64,000 bases of DNA from DASXMT01 sp963781305 (GTDB lineage Bacteria > Actinomycetota > Acidimicrobiia > Acidimicrobiales > RAAP-2), in NCBI GenBank assembly GCA_963781305.1, contig CAWAFL010000011.1, positions 310,001 through 374,000 on the forward strand, read 5' to 3'. Positions 17,432 to 25,967 of the stretch are shown piece after piece. The position numbers were made by a program, and so were the translations under genes. The notes below the pieces were generated by a model. The model ran no database searches. It saw only the letters and a list, made by a program, of their open reading frames with translations, and was not told where the DNA came from. How positions within the stretch are numbered: the stretch's first letter is position 1; the number at the start of each line of letters is the position of its first letter.

Positions 17432-17443
17432 GACATCAATGTC
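17432..17443. promoter_or_regulatory. Hexamer-array operator, site 5 (short)
   Basis: Two clear units, GACATC AATGTC, with a degenerate third. It lies 25 bases before the start of the SnoaL gene and is paired with site 4, 38 bases away. Confidence 0.55.
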
Positions 17444-17468
17444 GTGGAGCCAGGAGAGCTAAGTTCTG

Positions 17469-17933
17469 GTGGTGGATACGCTGACGGATGTCGAGAGGCT
17501 GGTGGCCCTCGAAGAGATCAGGCTCCTGAAGGCCCGTCGTGACCGCTTTGTCGATACGAAAGACTGGGAGGCCCTGGAAGCGCTCCATGCCCCCGATCAC
17601 CACTCGTACAACGACGACTATGCCCCGTGGGAAACGGCTGCGGAGATGATCGCGAATGTCCGGGTGATCATGGCAGGACTCAGGACGGCCCATCACTCGC
17701 ACACCCCCGAGATCACCTTCGAATCATCCACGAGAGCAAGCGGTATCTGGGCCATGAACGGTGTGTCGATGTGGGATCAAGGTGCCGAGGAACACTGGTT
17801 CGTCGCCTTTGGCCACTATTTCGAGACCTACGAGAAGCGCGACGGCCGCTGGGTGTTCACTAGCCGACGCCTCACATACCTCTTCAGCAAGAGTTCACCG
17901 GGCGCCATCTTTCCCCCGCCGTCTCGCCACTGA
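17469..17933 (+). CDS. SnoaL-like / NTF2-fold protein
   Basis: A 154-residue protein: VERLVALEEIRLLKARRDRFVDTKDW is the standard SnoaL_4 first helix. EALHAPDHHSYNDDYAPWETAAEMIANVR provides the buried His/Asp region, and HSHTPEITF with MWDQGAEEHWFVAFGHYFETYEK provides the strands. Members act as cyclases, dehydratases or isomerases on polycyclic compounds; most are unassigned. GTG 17469 (or the next GTG) follows GGAGAG. Two operators lie within 100 bases upstream. Confidence 0.75.
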   Translation: MVDTLTDVERLVALEEIRLLKARRDRFVDTKDWEALEALHAPDHHSYNDDYAPWETAAEMIANVRVIMAGLRTAHHSHTPEITFESSTRASGIWAMNGVSMWDQGAEEHWFVAFGHYFETYEKRDGRWVFTSRRLTYLFSKSSPGAIFPPPSRH

Positions 17934-18012
17934 GCTGCTCTGCTCCTGGTGGTGCGACGGCCGGACCGGCATTGCCTGTTCGACGGCGAGGGACAGATGC
18001 TGGCGAAGCATC

Positions 18013-18030
18013 AATATCGGTGTCAACCTT
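18013..18030. promoter_or_regulatory. Hexamer-array operator, site 6
   Basis: AATATC GGTGTC AACCTT, 170 bases upstream of the P450/LLM/kinase operon. Confidence 0.65.
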
Positions 18031-18199
18031 GAGTCGATGGTCTACGATCAAGGGAGTGGGGGATCCCAGGATTAGAACAGGGCACCGTCGGCCGTGGATA
18101 CCTCCTCGCGGTGGGCAGCCCGGTGGGCCCGAGTCCGGGCAGCAACGGTGTTGCCGTATCGCTGTCCTGCCATCTTGAATACGAGGTTGGGAAGTCACC

Positions 18200-19435
18200 A
18201 TGTCCAACGATGAAGCAGCGTCTCCCACCCCCAGCGTTTCCAGCCGTGCTTTCTGGTCTCGAACCCCAGCAGAGCGAGCCTCAACCTTCGCCGAGCTCAG
18301 GCGGTCCGCACCAATAAGCCTTCAGGCGCCATCCGACTTCGGCGGGGTTCGGCCCGAGCGAGGGTTTTGGGCGGTGACGCGCCATGCCGAGGTCGTGCAG
18401 GTCAGCCGGAACGCAGAGACATTTTGTTCTGGACAGGGCGTGGGGCTCGGAAACGTCCCGATCGACCTTCTCGAGCTGAACGCCTCTTTCTTGGTGATGG
18501 ATGCACCCCGACACACTGCGCTCCGTCGGGTTGTGAGCGGAGCATTCACCCCGAAGCGCGTTGCACAGCTCGAGGAGCGAATTCAGGCTGAGGCCGGGCG
18601 TATTGTCGACGACTTTGTTGACAGCGGTGGCGGCGACGTTGTCGACGACCTGGCCGGAAAGCTCCCGCTGTGGACCATCTGCGAAATGATGGGTGTTCCG
18701 GACTCGATGCGCGGTGAACTTTATTCCGCCGCCGAGACCCAGATCACCGGCCAAGACCCGGACGTCGCTGATCCCGCAGCTGTGGTCAAAGCGGCGATGA
18801 CCATGCACGATCTCGCCGCGGATCTTGTCGAAGCCCGCAGGGCTTCTCCCGGTGACGATATCCTCTCGACGCTCGTTCACAGCCGAGTTGACGGCCAGCC
18901 CCTCTCCGATCGGCTGCTCGGCGGAATCTTCGCGCTATTCAGTACGGCCGGCAACGACACCACTCGGAGCACGACAGCCCACGCCATGAAGCTGTTTGCC
19001 GATAACCCCGCACAGTGGACGCTGCTGGCGGCCGAGAGGACACTTATCGGGACAGCAGTCGAAGAGATGGTCCGCTGCGCCACTCCGGTGATCCACTTCC
19101 GCCGTACGGCCACCATCGATACGACGCTCGGTACCGTGCCAATAGCGGCAGGGGACGCCGTCGTGATGTTCTATGAGTCGGCGAATCGCGATGAAGCGGT
19201 CTTTTCGGCGCCCGAGCGCTTTGACATTGCCAGGAACCCGAACCCTCATGTCGGGTTCGGGGGCGGGGGACCGCATTTCTGCCTGGGCGCAAGCTTGGCG
19301 CGCGCTCAGCTTCGGGCCTTGTTCTCCCGTTTGTCCGAACGCGTTTCGACGATCGAGGTGGGCAATCCTTCCTACGTGGTGAGCAACTTCGTCAACAGTA
19401 TGAAGCGGATGTCCGTCTCAGTGGTGGCACGATGA
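18200..19435 (+). CDS. Cytochrome P450
   Basis: A soluble 411-residue P450. The I-helix is FSTAGNDTTRST (oxygen-activation A-G-x-x-T-T), the E-x-x-R appears in VEEMVR, and the heme signature FGGGGPHFCLG places the iron ligand at Cys361. The 'GLGNVPIDLLELNASFLVMDAPRHTALRR' region holds the C-helix. The form resembles actinobacterial CYP124/125/142-type enzymes, which hydroxylate steroid or fatty-acid side chains, but the subfamily is not established. It overlaps the LLM gene by four bases; electron partners are not encoded nearby. Confidence 0.92.
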   Translation: MSNDEAASPTPSVSSRAFWSRTPAERASTFAELRRSAPISLQAPSDFGGVRPERGFWAVTRHAEVVQVSRNAETFCSGQGVGLGNVPIDLLELNASFLVMDAPRHTALRRVVSGAFTPKRVAQLEERIQAEAGRIVDDFVDSGGGDVVDDLAGKLPLWTICEMMGVPDSMRGELYSAAETQITGQDPDVADPAAVVKAAMTMHDLAADLVEARRASPGDDILSTLVHSRVDGQPLSDRLLGGIFALFSTAGNDTTRSTTAHAMKLFADNPAQWTLLAAERTLIGTAVEEMVRCATPVIHFRRTATIDTTLGTVPIAAGDAVVMFYESANRDEAVFSAPERFDIARNPNPHVGFGGGGPHFCLGASLARAQLRALFSRLSERVSTIEVGNPSYVVSNFVNSMKRMSVSVVAR

Positions 19436-20553
19436 TGGCCACCAACCAGCTCGATCGCGAGTCGACGGAATGTGAGGAGCTCGGAGAGCTCGGCTTCTAC
19501 GCCCTTGCCGGACATTCCGACTCGCCTCGGGACCTTATCGACCAGGTGCGGCGAGGAGAGGAGCTCGGGCTCGGCGCCGTCTTCATTTCCGAGCGATTCA
19601 ACCTGAAGGATGCTCCCACGTTGTGCGGAGCAGCTGCCGCCGTCAGCGAGCGTATCGGTATCGCTACCGCCGCAACCAACCACAACACTCGCCATCCTCT
19701 GGTCACAGCGACGTTCGCTGCGACTATGCATCGTTTGACGGCAGGGCGCTTCGCTCTGGGGCTAGGGCGGGGATTCGATGGGCTGTTCCGAAGCATGGGC
19801 CTAGCACCGATCCGCACTGACCAGTTACGGGATGCTGCCACGATCTTCCGCCAGCTGTGGGGGGGTGGCACTATCGTCGGACACGAGGGCCCAGCCGGAA
19901 AGTACCCCTACCTCCATCTCGACTCCACGTTCAATGAAGACATCCCGCTGCTCATGGTCGCTCTGGGCGAAAGGACGCTCGAGTTCGCCGGTGCCTGCAT
20001 GGACGGAGTGGTTCTGCATACATTTCTGTCCGACGAGGCCCTCCAGCGATCGGTAGCTGCAGTGAGGCGTGGTGCCGAGCGCGCCGGCCGCGACCCTTCT
20101 GCCGTTCGGATCTGGTCCGTGCTGGCCACGGTGGGGGATCACATTGACGAAGCTGAGCAACTCAAGAAGACCGTCGGACGAATGGCTTCTTACCTGCGCG
20201 GCTATGGGGACCTGCTTGTCAGGACGAACGAGTGGGACCCCGCCGTGCTCGACCGGTTCCGGTCGGACCCATTTGTCACGGAATTCAAGGGGGCTATGGA
20301 CGCCCGAGCCACAACCGCTGACCTGCAATACCTTTCGACCCTTATACCGGCCGAATGGCTGGAAGCCGCAGCCACAGGCACGCCTGGCCAGTGCACTGCA
20401 ACCATCCTGGAACAGTTCGATCTCGGCGCCGACAGCGTCATCCTTCACGGTGCTACGCCGATCGAGCTGGAGCCGATACTCGATGCCTACCGAGCGGAGC
20501 GCCCGTTGAGGTTCCGCGGCACACCGGCGAACCCAGGCAGGTCCCGGCGGTGA
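19432..20553 (+). CDS. LLM-class (probably F420-dependent) oxidoreductase
   Basis: A 373-residue luciferase-like barrel. FYALAGHSDSPRDLIDQVRRGEELGLG is the N-terminal strand/helix, IATAATNHNTRHPLVTATFAATMHRLTAGRFALGLGRG is the cofactor loop pattern, and IPLLMVALGERTLEFAGA is the late strand. ATG overlaps the P450 stop codon, and the gene ends in a GTGA overlap with the kinase, so three genes are translated together. It may process a product of the P450 (inference). Confidence 0.86.
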   Translation: MMATNQLDRESTECEELGELGFYALAGHSDSPRDLIDQVRRGEELGLGAVFISERFNLKDAPTLCGAAAAVSERIGIATAATNHNTRHPLVTATFAATMHRLTAGRFALGLGRGFDGLFRSMGLAPIRTDQLRDAATIFRQLWGGGTIVGHEGPAGKYPYLHLDSTFNEDIPLLMVALGERTLEFAGACMDGVVLHTFLSDEALQRSVAAVRRGAERAGRDPSAVRIWSVLATVGDHIDEAEQLKKTVGRMASYLRGYGDLLVRTNEWDPAVLDRFRSDPFVTEFKGAMDARATTADLQYLSTLIPAEWLEAAATGTPGQCTATILEQFDLGADSVILHGATPIELEPILDAYRAERPLRFRGTPANPGRSRR

Positions 20554-21599
20554 TCGAGGTTCTGACAGCGGTGGGCCAGCTGACCGAGGAATGGCTTTCG
20601 TCGGCCCTCGACATAGATGTCCGCTCCGTGAACCCGCAGCCCATAGGCACCGGGCAGACCTCCTCCACCTATCGCCTGGCAATCGAGGCCGACGGCGGCC
20701 CATCGTCATTGGTGGCTAAGTTGGCCGAAGGACCGGAGGACGCTCGGCGTCGGGTGGCGACAGGCCACCGCAGCGAGTGCGGCTTCTACCGTGAGCTCGC
20801 CCGGACCCTCGACCTACGGGTGCCCCGTTGCTGGTACGAGGCCATCAGCGACGATGGCTCGAGCTTCACCCTCCTTTTGGAGGACCTGTCACCTCGCCAG
20901 CCGGGACGACAGGCAGACGGATGCTCGTTCAGCCAGGCGGCCGAGGCGGTGCGCAACCTGGCCAGGCTTCACGCATCCCGATGGAATGACGACACGCTGT
21001 TGGATGTCGATTTCCTCGTTCCCCTCACCGAGGAGCGGGCGACGTTCCTGGCTGATCTGGCCGAGGGGGCCACTGCTCAGTTCATTGAAAGGTACGCCGA
21101 TCGCCTGAGCGCGGACGACGTCGCAACCCTGCGCGATGTGTCCGGCGTACTGGTCGAATGGCAGCTGAATCGAACTCGCCCCTTCTCTGTTGTGCATGGA
21201 GATTACCGCCTCGATAACTTGATGATCCATCCGATGGGTGACGACGTGGTTGCTGTGGACTGGCAGACCCTGGCTATCGCCATGCCAGCCCGCGACCTCG
21301 GGTACTTCATCGGTACTAGCTTGCCGACCGAGCGCCGTCGCGCCGAGGAGAGCCGGCTCGTTGCCGAGTACCACGCGGAGCTACATGCGAGGGGCGTAGA
21401 CACGTACACATCCGATGAGTGCACTGCCGACTATCGGAGGGGTCAGATCCACGGTCCTTTGATCACCGTTCTTGGGTCCATGACATCCGCTCGAGAACGT
21501 GATGCGGCGGTCGACGAAATGTTCCTTTCTATGGCTCGTCGATCCTGTGCAGCGGTTCGTGATCACCGATCGATCGAAGCGACCTTCGCCGACCGGTAG
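20550..21599 (+). CDS. APH-fold phosphotransferase (aminoglycoside-kinase-like)
   Basis: A 349-residue kinase-fold protein. FSVVHGDYRLDNLM contains the catalytic HGDxxxxN (His216, Asp218, Asn223), and VVAVDWQT the metal-binding Asp237. The N-terminal lobe has SLVAKL with a probable ATP-site Lys. GTG 20550 overlaps the stop of the LLM gene. Its tight coupling to a P450 and an LLM enzyme argues against antibiotic resistance. APH domains in catabolic contexts, for example the ACAD10/11 type, phosphorylate hydroxyacyl or similar groups; that role is only inferred here. Confidence 0.85.
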   Translation: MIEVLTAVGQLTEEWLSSALDIDVRSVNPQPIGTGQTSSTYRLAIEADGGPSSLVAKLAEGPEDARRRVATGHRSECGFYRELARTLDLRVPRCWYEAISDDGSSFTLLLEDLSPRQPGRQADGCSFSQAAEAVRNLARLHASRWNDDTLLDVDFLVPLTEERATFLADLAEGATAQFIERYADRLSADDVATLRDVSGVLVEWQLNRTRPFSVVHGDYRLDNLMIHPMGDDVVAVDWQTLAIAMPARDLGYFIGTSLPTERRRAEESRLVAEYHAELHARGVDTYTSDECTADYRRGQIHGPLITVLGSMTSARERDAAVDEMFLSMARRSCAAVRDHRSIEATFADR

Positions 21600-21670
21600 G
21601 GATGCAGTGCCCGAGCAGCCACCGCGAGGAGGATTGACTCTTCGCCGCTGTACCTCCCAACAAGCGCTTG

Positions 21671-21685
21671 ACCTGTCAGTCAGGT
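21671..21685. terminator. Weak hairpin between convergent genes
   Basis: ACCTG TCAGT CAGGT forms a five-base-pair stem in the gap between the kinase gene (plus) and the P450 gene (minus). There is no T-run, so a terminator role is tentative. Confidence 0.25.
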
Positions 21686-21728
21686 TCGGCAACTGGCGTT
21701 CAGGACACCACGAGGTGCCCCGTGTCCA

Positions 21729-22928
21729 TCAGTTGGGGGTGAAAGAAATGCGAATGCAGTCGAATGCTCGGGCAAAAGTCGCCGGGATGATCTTCGGCTC
21801 CTCGGGGTCGACCAGCTCCCAGTCCGGCATCCTTCGAAGGAGCTCTTCGAACATGACTCGGATTTCGAGCCGGGCTAGGTGTGCGCCAAGGCAAAAGTGC
21901 GACCCGAAACCGAAAGCAACGTGGCGATTGCCTGTTCTGGTCACGTCGAACAGGTCGGGCTGGTCGAAAGCCCGGGGATCGCGATTAGCCGATGGATAGA
22001 GCAAAAGGAGCTCATCGCCAGTGCGGATCTGCGAGCCGTGAAGTTCATGGTCCACTGTCGCTGTACGGCGCATGTTCAAAACCGGGGATACCCAACGGAT
22101 GAACTCCTCGACCGCAGTCGTGGTCAAAAGGTCCGGACGGTCGAGCAGCTTCGTGCGCTGATCGGGCTGCAGCGCTAGCTCCCGGATGATCGATCCGATC
22201 ACTGTGCGGGTAGTCTCCGCCCCACCGTCAAGGACGAGGACTGTCTCCTCGAGAACGCGCTTGGTGTCCCAACCCTCAGAGTGGATCCACCGCGATATTA
22301 AGTCATCTTGGGGATTGGCCCGGCGCTCCTCGATCAGAGCGGCGGTGATCCCTGCCCATTCCTCCATGACCGGAACGATCTCGGGAGGTGTGATGTGCGG
22401 CGGCCCGGCCGGTGATGTCTGGCCGGCGAGCATCATCACTTGCTCCGACCAGTAGCGGACACGTTCCCACATCTCAGGCGGATAGCCGAGCAGTTCACCG
22501 ATTACCATCGCCGGCAATCGCGAAGCGATCGCCTCGATCGCCTCGCACTCGCCCAACGGCACTACGGCATCGAGGATATCGGTGACAATCTCGCGAACGT
22601 GCTCTTCATGGCTCTGTACCCCGCGAGGTGTGAAGCCGCGAGCCACCAGATTGCGTTGCGCCTGATGGTCCGGGTCATCACGGTTGATCATCGACCGGTC
22701 GTCAGACTGATCGAGGTGAGGTCGGGAGCCGTAAAAGGACGAGTACCGCGCCGCATCGCGTTCGACGGTCAGTATGTCGTCATAGCGCGAGATCGCCCAG
22801 ATCGCCTGCACCGGATCCCAAAACACCGGGGCCTCATCCCGGAGCCAGCGATAGGAAGCCCAAGGATCAACGTAAAACTGAGGATCAAGCACGTTGATGG
22901 GTGGTCGCACCCGGACGTCAGTGGTCAT
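21729..22928 (-). CDS. Cytochrome P450
   Basis: A 399-residue soluble P450. The I-helix is VLDGGAETTRTVIGS; the E-x-x-R lies in VEEFIR. The heme loop FGFGSHFCLGAH gives Cys346. ATG 22928 is preferred because GGAGG lies ten bases upstream; seven extra residues are possible from 22949. It is convergent with the kinase gene and separated from the downstream ADH gene by a gap with an operator. The substrate is unknown; the DDRSMINRDDPDHQAQRN C-helix region is typical of CYP families that take hydrophobic acids or alcohols. Confidence 0.92.
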   Translation of the reverse strand: MTTDVRVRPPINVLDPQFYVDPWASYRWLRDEAPVFWDPVQAIWAISRYDDILTVERDAARYSSFYGSRPHLDQSDDRSMINRDDPDHQAQRNLVARGFTPRGVQSHEEHVREIVTDILDAVVPLGECEAIEAIASRLPAMVIGELLGYPPEMWERVRYWSEQVMMLAGQTSPAGPPHITPPEIVPVMEEWAGITAALIEERRANPQDDLISRWIHSEGWDTKRVLEETVLVLDGGAETTRTVIGSIIRELALQPDQRTKLLDRPDLLTTTAVEEFIRWVSPVLNMRRTATVDHELHGSQIRTGDELLLLYPSANRDPRAFDQPDLFDVTRTGNRHVAFGFGSHFCLGAHLARLEIRVMFEELLRRMPDWELVDPEEPKIIPATFARAFDCIRISFTPN

Positions 22929-23275
22929 GCGTGTGGTACCTCCGCCCAACTAACGGCTCTCATGCTCTGCCAATTCGGCACATCATGAGCACGACGCAAT
23001 GTGCCGACACGGCTGAGGACTATCTCCTCACATCCCCAGACTTGTCGCGTCCAAGACGAGCCCATCGTTACAAGCGCGTTCTCAGTCAAATCGAAGACAG
23101 CCAAGTCAGCCTCCTCAAATTAGACGGCCTTAGACGGCCTCCAACGAACCATACGAGGGCAGACCGAGCGTAGTGACAGCCAACCTCTTCTTTGGATTGA
23201 CAGTAGCATCCAGTACGACATCGACGTCGACATTGGTTTGTCCTCGATGTGGACTACTACTGGGAGGGTGACGAA
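22929..23275. other. Divergent intergenic region with operator
   Basis: About 347 bases between the P450 (minus) and ADH (plus) genes. Apart from the operator at 23217-23234 no gene or RNA is recognised. A TTAGACGGCC repeat occurs twice at about 23119-23138 as a short tandem duplication. Confidence 0.45.
23217..23234. promoter_or_regulatory. Hexamer-array operator, site 7
   Basis: GACATC GACGTC GACATT, one of the most regular copies. It lies 41 bases before the ADH start at 23276 and 288 bases from the divergent P450 start. Confidence 0.72.
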
Positions 23276-24424
23276 GTGAGGAGCACAGGGGCCATTCTGT
23301 GGGAAGTCGGTGAGCAGTGGTCGGTCGAGGAGATCGATGTTCTTCCTCCCGGTCGGGGTGAGGTTCTCGTTGAGTGGAAGGCCGCGGGGCTGTGCCACTC
23401 GGAAGAGCACTTCGTCACCGGCGATTTTGTCACGCCTGCCAAGATCCGAGAGGAAGCAGGGCTGCCCAGCCCCTTTCCGATGCTGGGTGGCCACGAAGGA
23501 GCAGGCATTGTCATCGAGGCGGGCGATGGCGTCACCGACGTTATCCCGGGCGATCTTGTGGCCTCCTCGTTCATGCCATCCTGCGGACGGTGCCGCCATT
23601 GCACCCGAGGTCACCAAAACCTCTGTCAACAGGGTGCCGCACTTATGTTGCCCGGTCAGATGACTGATGGAGTCGTTCGCCACTTCTGTCGTGGTCAACC
23701 GCTCAATCTCTATTCAAAGTGCGGTACGTTCGCGCGCCATTCGATCCTCTCGGAGCAGTCGGTGATAAAGGTCGACTCTTCCCTTCCTGCTGCTGTCGTG
23801 GCTCTTGTTTCCTGTGGCGTCGCGACTGGCTGGGGATCAGCCGTCTACCGGGCCGCGACAATCGCGGGTGACACGGTCGTGGTGGTTGGTTGCGGAGGTG
23901 TCGGCATGAATGCGGTGCAGGGCGCGGCTATGGCAGGGGCCAAGACGATTGTTGCTGTCGACCCGGTTGAATTCAAACGTCGATCTGCCACTCAATTCGG
24001 AGCGACGCACTCGTGCGCGAGCATGACGGAAGCTATCAACCTCGTCTGCGACCTGACTTATGGCGACATGGCCGACCGCGTGATTATGGTCCCGAGCGTC
24101 ATGTACGGCAACCTGATGAGCGAAGCGATGACTCTCACAGCGAAGGGAGGGACGTGCGTAGTGACCGCAGTTGCTCCGGCCCTTCAGGCCGAAGCGTCGA
24201 TCAATCTGATGCAACTGGCGATGTTCAACAAAGAGGTGAAGGGAACAATTTTCGGCTCCGGTAACCCCCGATTTGACGTGCCGAACCTGCTGTCGATGTA
24301 CGCCGCCGGAAAACTCAAGCTCGACGAGCTTGTGACCCGGACCTACCCGCTCGAAGACATCAATATAGGGTACGAGGACATGCGCCAGGGTCGAAACATC
24401 CGCGGTGTGATCGTATTCGATTAG
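23276..24424 (+). CDS. NDMA-dependent (mycofactocin-associated) alcohol dehydrogenase
   Basis: A 382-residue zinc-type MDR dehydrogenase. Catalytic-zinc residues are Cys40 and GGHEGAG (His73, Glu74); the structural zinc uses Cys103/106/109/117 in CGRCRHC...C. The NAD fold has VVVVGCGGVG. The opening TGAILWEVGEQWSVEEI and the long linker match the Rxyl_3153-like family whose tightly bound NAD is recycled through mycofactocin. GTG 23276 follows GGGAGGG by eight bases; the earlier GTG 23249 is less likely. An operator lies just upstream. Confidence 0.85.
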   Translation: MRSTGAILWEVGEQWSVEEIDVLPPGRGEVLVEWKAAGLCHSEEHFVTGDFVTPAKIREEAGLPSPFPMLGGHEGAGIVIEAGDGVTDVIPGDLVASSFMPSCGRCRHCTRGHQNLCQQGAALMLPGQMTDGVVRHFCRGQPLNLYSKCGTFARHSILSEQSVIKVDSSLPAAVVALVSCGVATGWGSAVYRAATIAGDTVVVVGCGGVGMNAVQGAAMAGAKTIVAVDPVEFKRRSATQFGATHSCASMTEAINLVCDLTYGDMADRVIMVPSVMYGNLMSEAMTLTAKGGTCVVTAVAPALQAEASINLMQLAMFNKEVKGTIFGSGNPRFDVPNLLSMYAAGKLKLDELVTRTYPLEDINIGYEDMRQGRNIRGVIVFD

Positions 24425-24877
24425 AAATTGGAACGGATTATTTGTCCTTTCAACAAATTTGGTGATCAAGGGTGCTTGGTCCAGAGGTTGGTTCCTATTA
24501 TCGGGCCTTCGTCTTGCGTATAACCACGGCGCCCACTTCAGTGGCGTAAGACACCCCCTCGGACAGTTATTCGAGAAGACATGGCTGCATGAATACTTCT
24601 GGGTGCTGATGCCACCGGCTGATGACTGCACCGGTGTGACGGCATCAGCCAGGTAGCAGTCCAACCGGCGCTTAACTAAAGCCACGAGACACGGACCGTC
24701 GGAACGGTTCAACGGTACGGTCCCTGAATCGACGTAATCACCGCCAACCGGCCGACCGTTGAGTGACAGGACTGGCTAAACGCTCGCGACCGGAGTCGGT
24801 CTTTGGAACGGAAATGGGTGTGACCAGAAAGCATGGCTAAACCGGCGCTGTCGGGGATGTGTTCGGTAGTATGAGGT
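24425..24877. other. Intergenic region with two inverted repeats, no gene recognised
   Basis: About 450 bases between the two ADH genes. A short repeat ATTTGT (24440-24445) / ACAAAT (24453-24458) lies just after the ADH stop and could be a terminator. A larger hairpin is listed separately at 24605-24649. No hexamer operator is seen. Confidence 0.4.
24605..24649. repeat. Perfect 9-bp inverted repeat with inner 5-bp stem
   Basis: GCTGATGCC (24605-24613) pairs with GGCATCAGC (24641-24649). Inside it ACCGG (24614-24618) pairs with CCGGT (24631-24635), leaving a five-base bulge. The transcript would form a strong stem-loop between the two ADH genes. It could be a terminator, an RNA-stability element or a structured RNA. 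Confidence 0.45.
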
Positions 24878-25924
24878 ATGCGTTCACTCAGGATCACTAA
24901 GTGGCACGGTGGGGCCGAGTTCAGTGAGATCGACACGCCCACCCCCGGCCCGGGTCAGGTCGTCATAAAGGTCGGCGGTGCGGGGTTGTGCCATTCCGAC
25001 CTCCATATGATGCACGGCGATCCCAGTACCCCCTCGCCGTTGCCGTTGCCATTTACGTTGGGGCACGAGAACGCCGGCTGGGTGGCCGAAGTTGGTCCAG
25101 GTGTCACCTCGGTCCGGGGAGGAGATGCCGTCGCCGTGTACGGAGCCTGGGGTTGCGGGCGCTGCTCCCGATGCATCGTCGGGATGGATAACTACTGCGA
25201 GGCGAATCTGCCCGAAGCCGGAGGCGGCCTCGGCGCCGACGGCGGGATGGCCGAGTACATGCTCGTGCCCGATGCACGCTATCTACTGCCGTTGCCCGAA
25301 GGACTGACACCGGCCCAGGCAGCTCCCTTGGCCGACGCCGGAGTCACTCCGTTCCACGCCGTCAAGCGGTCCTTACCGAAGCTGGACACGACTTCGACAG
25401 CAATGATCATCGGCGTCGGTGGGTTGGGTCATATGGCGATCCAGATACTCAAGGCCACGACCGCCGCCCGGGTGATTGCAGTCGACAACCGCAGTGAGGC
25501 CTTGGACCTCGCTCTCTCCCTCGGCGCTGATATTGCCGTCGAGGCTAATCATGGGACCGTGAACGAGGTACGCAAGGCAACCAAAGGCCTCGGAGCCGAT
25601 GTGGTTCTCGACTGCGTAGGGACTGACCAGACTCTGGACACAGCCGTGGGCTCGGTCCGTACCCTTGGCGACGTCACGCTGGTGGGCGTGGCGGGCGGGA
25701 CACTCCCGTTCGGGTACTTGCAGGTTCCCCGCGGCGTGTCTTTTCAGACCGTCTATTGGGGTAGCCGCACCGAGTTCACCGAGGTCCTCGGGCTTGCCTC
25801 CCGAGGATACCTGCAACCCGAGATTACGATTTACCCCTTGGAGCAGGCTCTCGACGCGTACGGAGCACTTGACGCCGGAGAGGTTCTGGGACGGGCTGTG
25901 GTGACGCCCTTCGTGTCAGCGTGA
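24878..25924 (+). CDS. Zinc-dependent alcohol dehydrogenase (MDR family)
   Basis: A 348-residue dehydrogenase: catalytic-zinc Cys38 with GHENAGW (His63, Glu64), four structural-zinc cysteines 93/96/99/107 in GCGRCSRC...C, and GVGGLGHMAIQ for NAD binding. The pattern is the ordinary single-domain-pair alcohol dehydrogenase, distinct from the NDMA-type gene just upstream. It likely oxidises an aliphatic or allylic alcohol. No strong Shine-Dalgarno is visible before ATG 24878, so leaderless translation is possible. Confidence 0.9.
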   Translation: MRSLRITKWHGGAEFSEIDTPTPGPGQVVIKVGGAGLCHSDLHMMHGDPSTPSPLPLPFTLGHENAGWVAEVGPGVTSVRGGDAVAVYGAWGCGRCSRCIVGMDNYCEANLPEAGGGLGADGGMAEYMLVPDARYLLPLPEGLTPAQAAPLADAGVTPFHAVKRSLPKLDTTSTAMIIGVGGLGHMAIQILKATTAARVIAVDNRSEALDLALSLGADIAVEANHGTVNEVRKATKGLGADVVLDCVGTDQTLDTAVGSVRTLGDVTLVGVAGGTLPFGYLQVPRGVSFQTVYWGSRTEFTEVLGLASRGYLQPEITIYPLEQALDAYGALDAGEVLGRAVVTPFVSA

Positions 25925-25967
25925 GCCCGGTACGGGATGCGTGGCTACTGCACCGGCTGAGTTCCAC

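Larger units (their letters stand above)
17084..17468. other. Divergent intergenic region with two operator copies
   Basis: 385 bases between the minus-strand SDR and plus-strand SnoaL gene. Besides the two hexamer-type operators at its right side, no other structure or coding frame is recognised. Confidence 0.5.

Noticed and set aside
20550..21599. APH protein as an antibiotic-resistance gene
   Set aside because: Tight translational coupling to P450 and LLM genes and no resistance neighbours; a metabolic kinase is more likely.
24356..24367. GACATC AATATA inside the ADH coding region
   Set aside because: Only two units, in coding DNA, explained by an Asp-Ile-Asn-Ile codon run.
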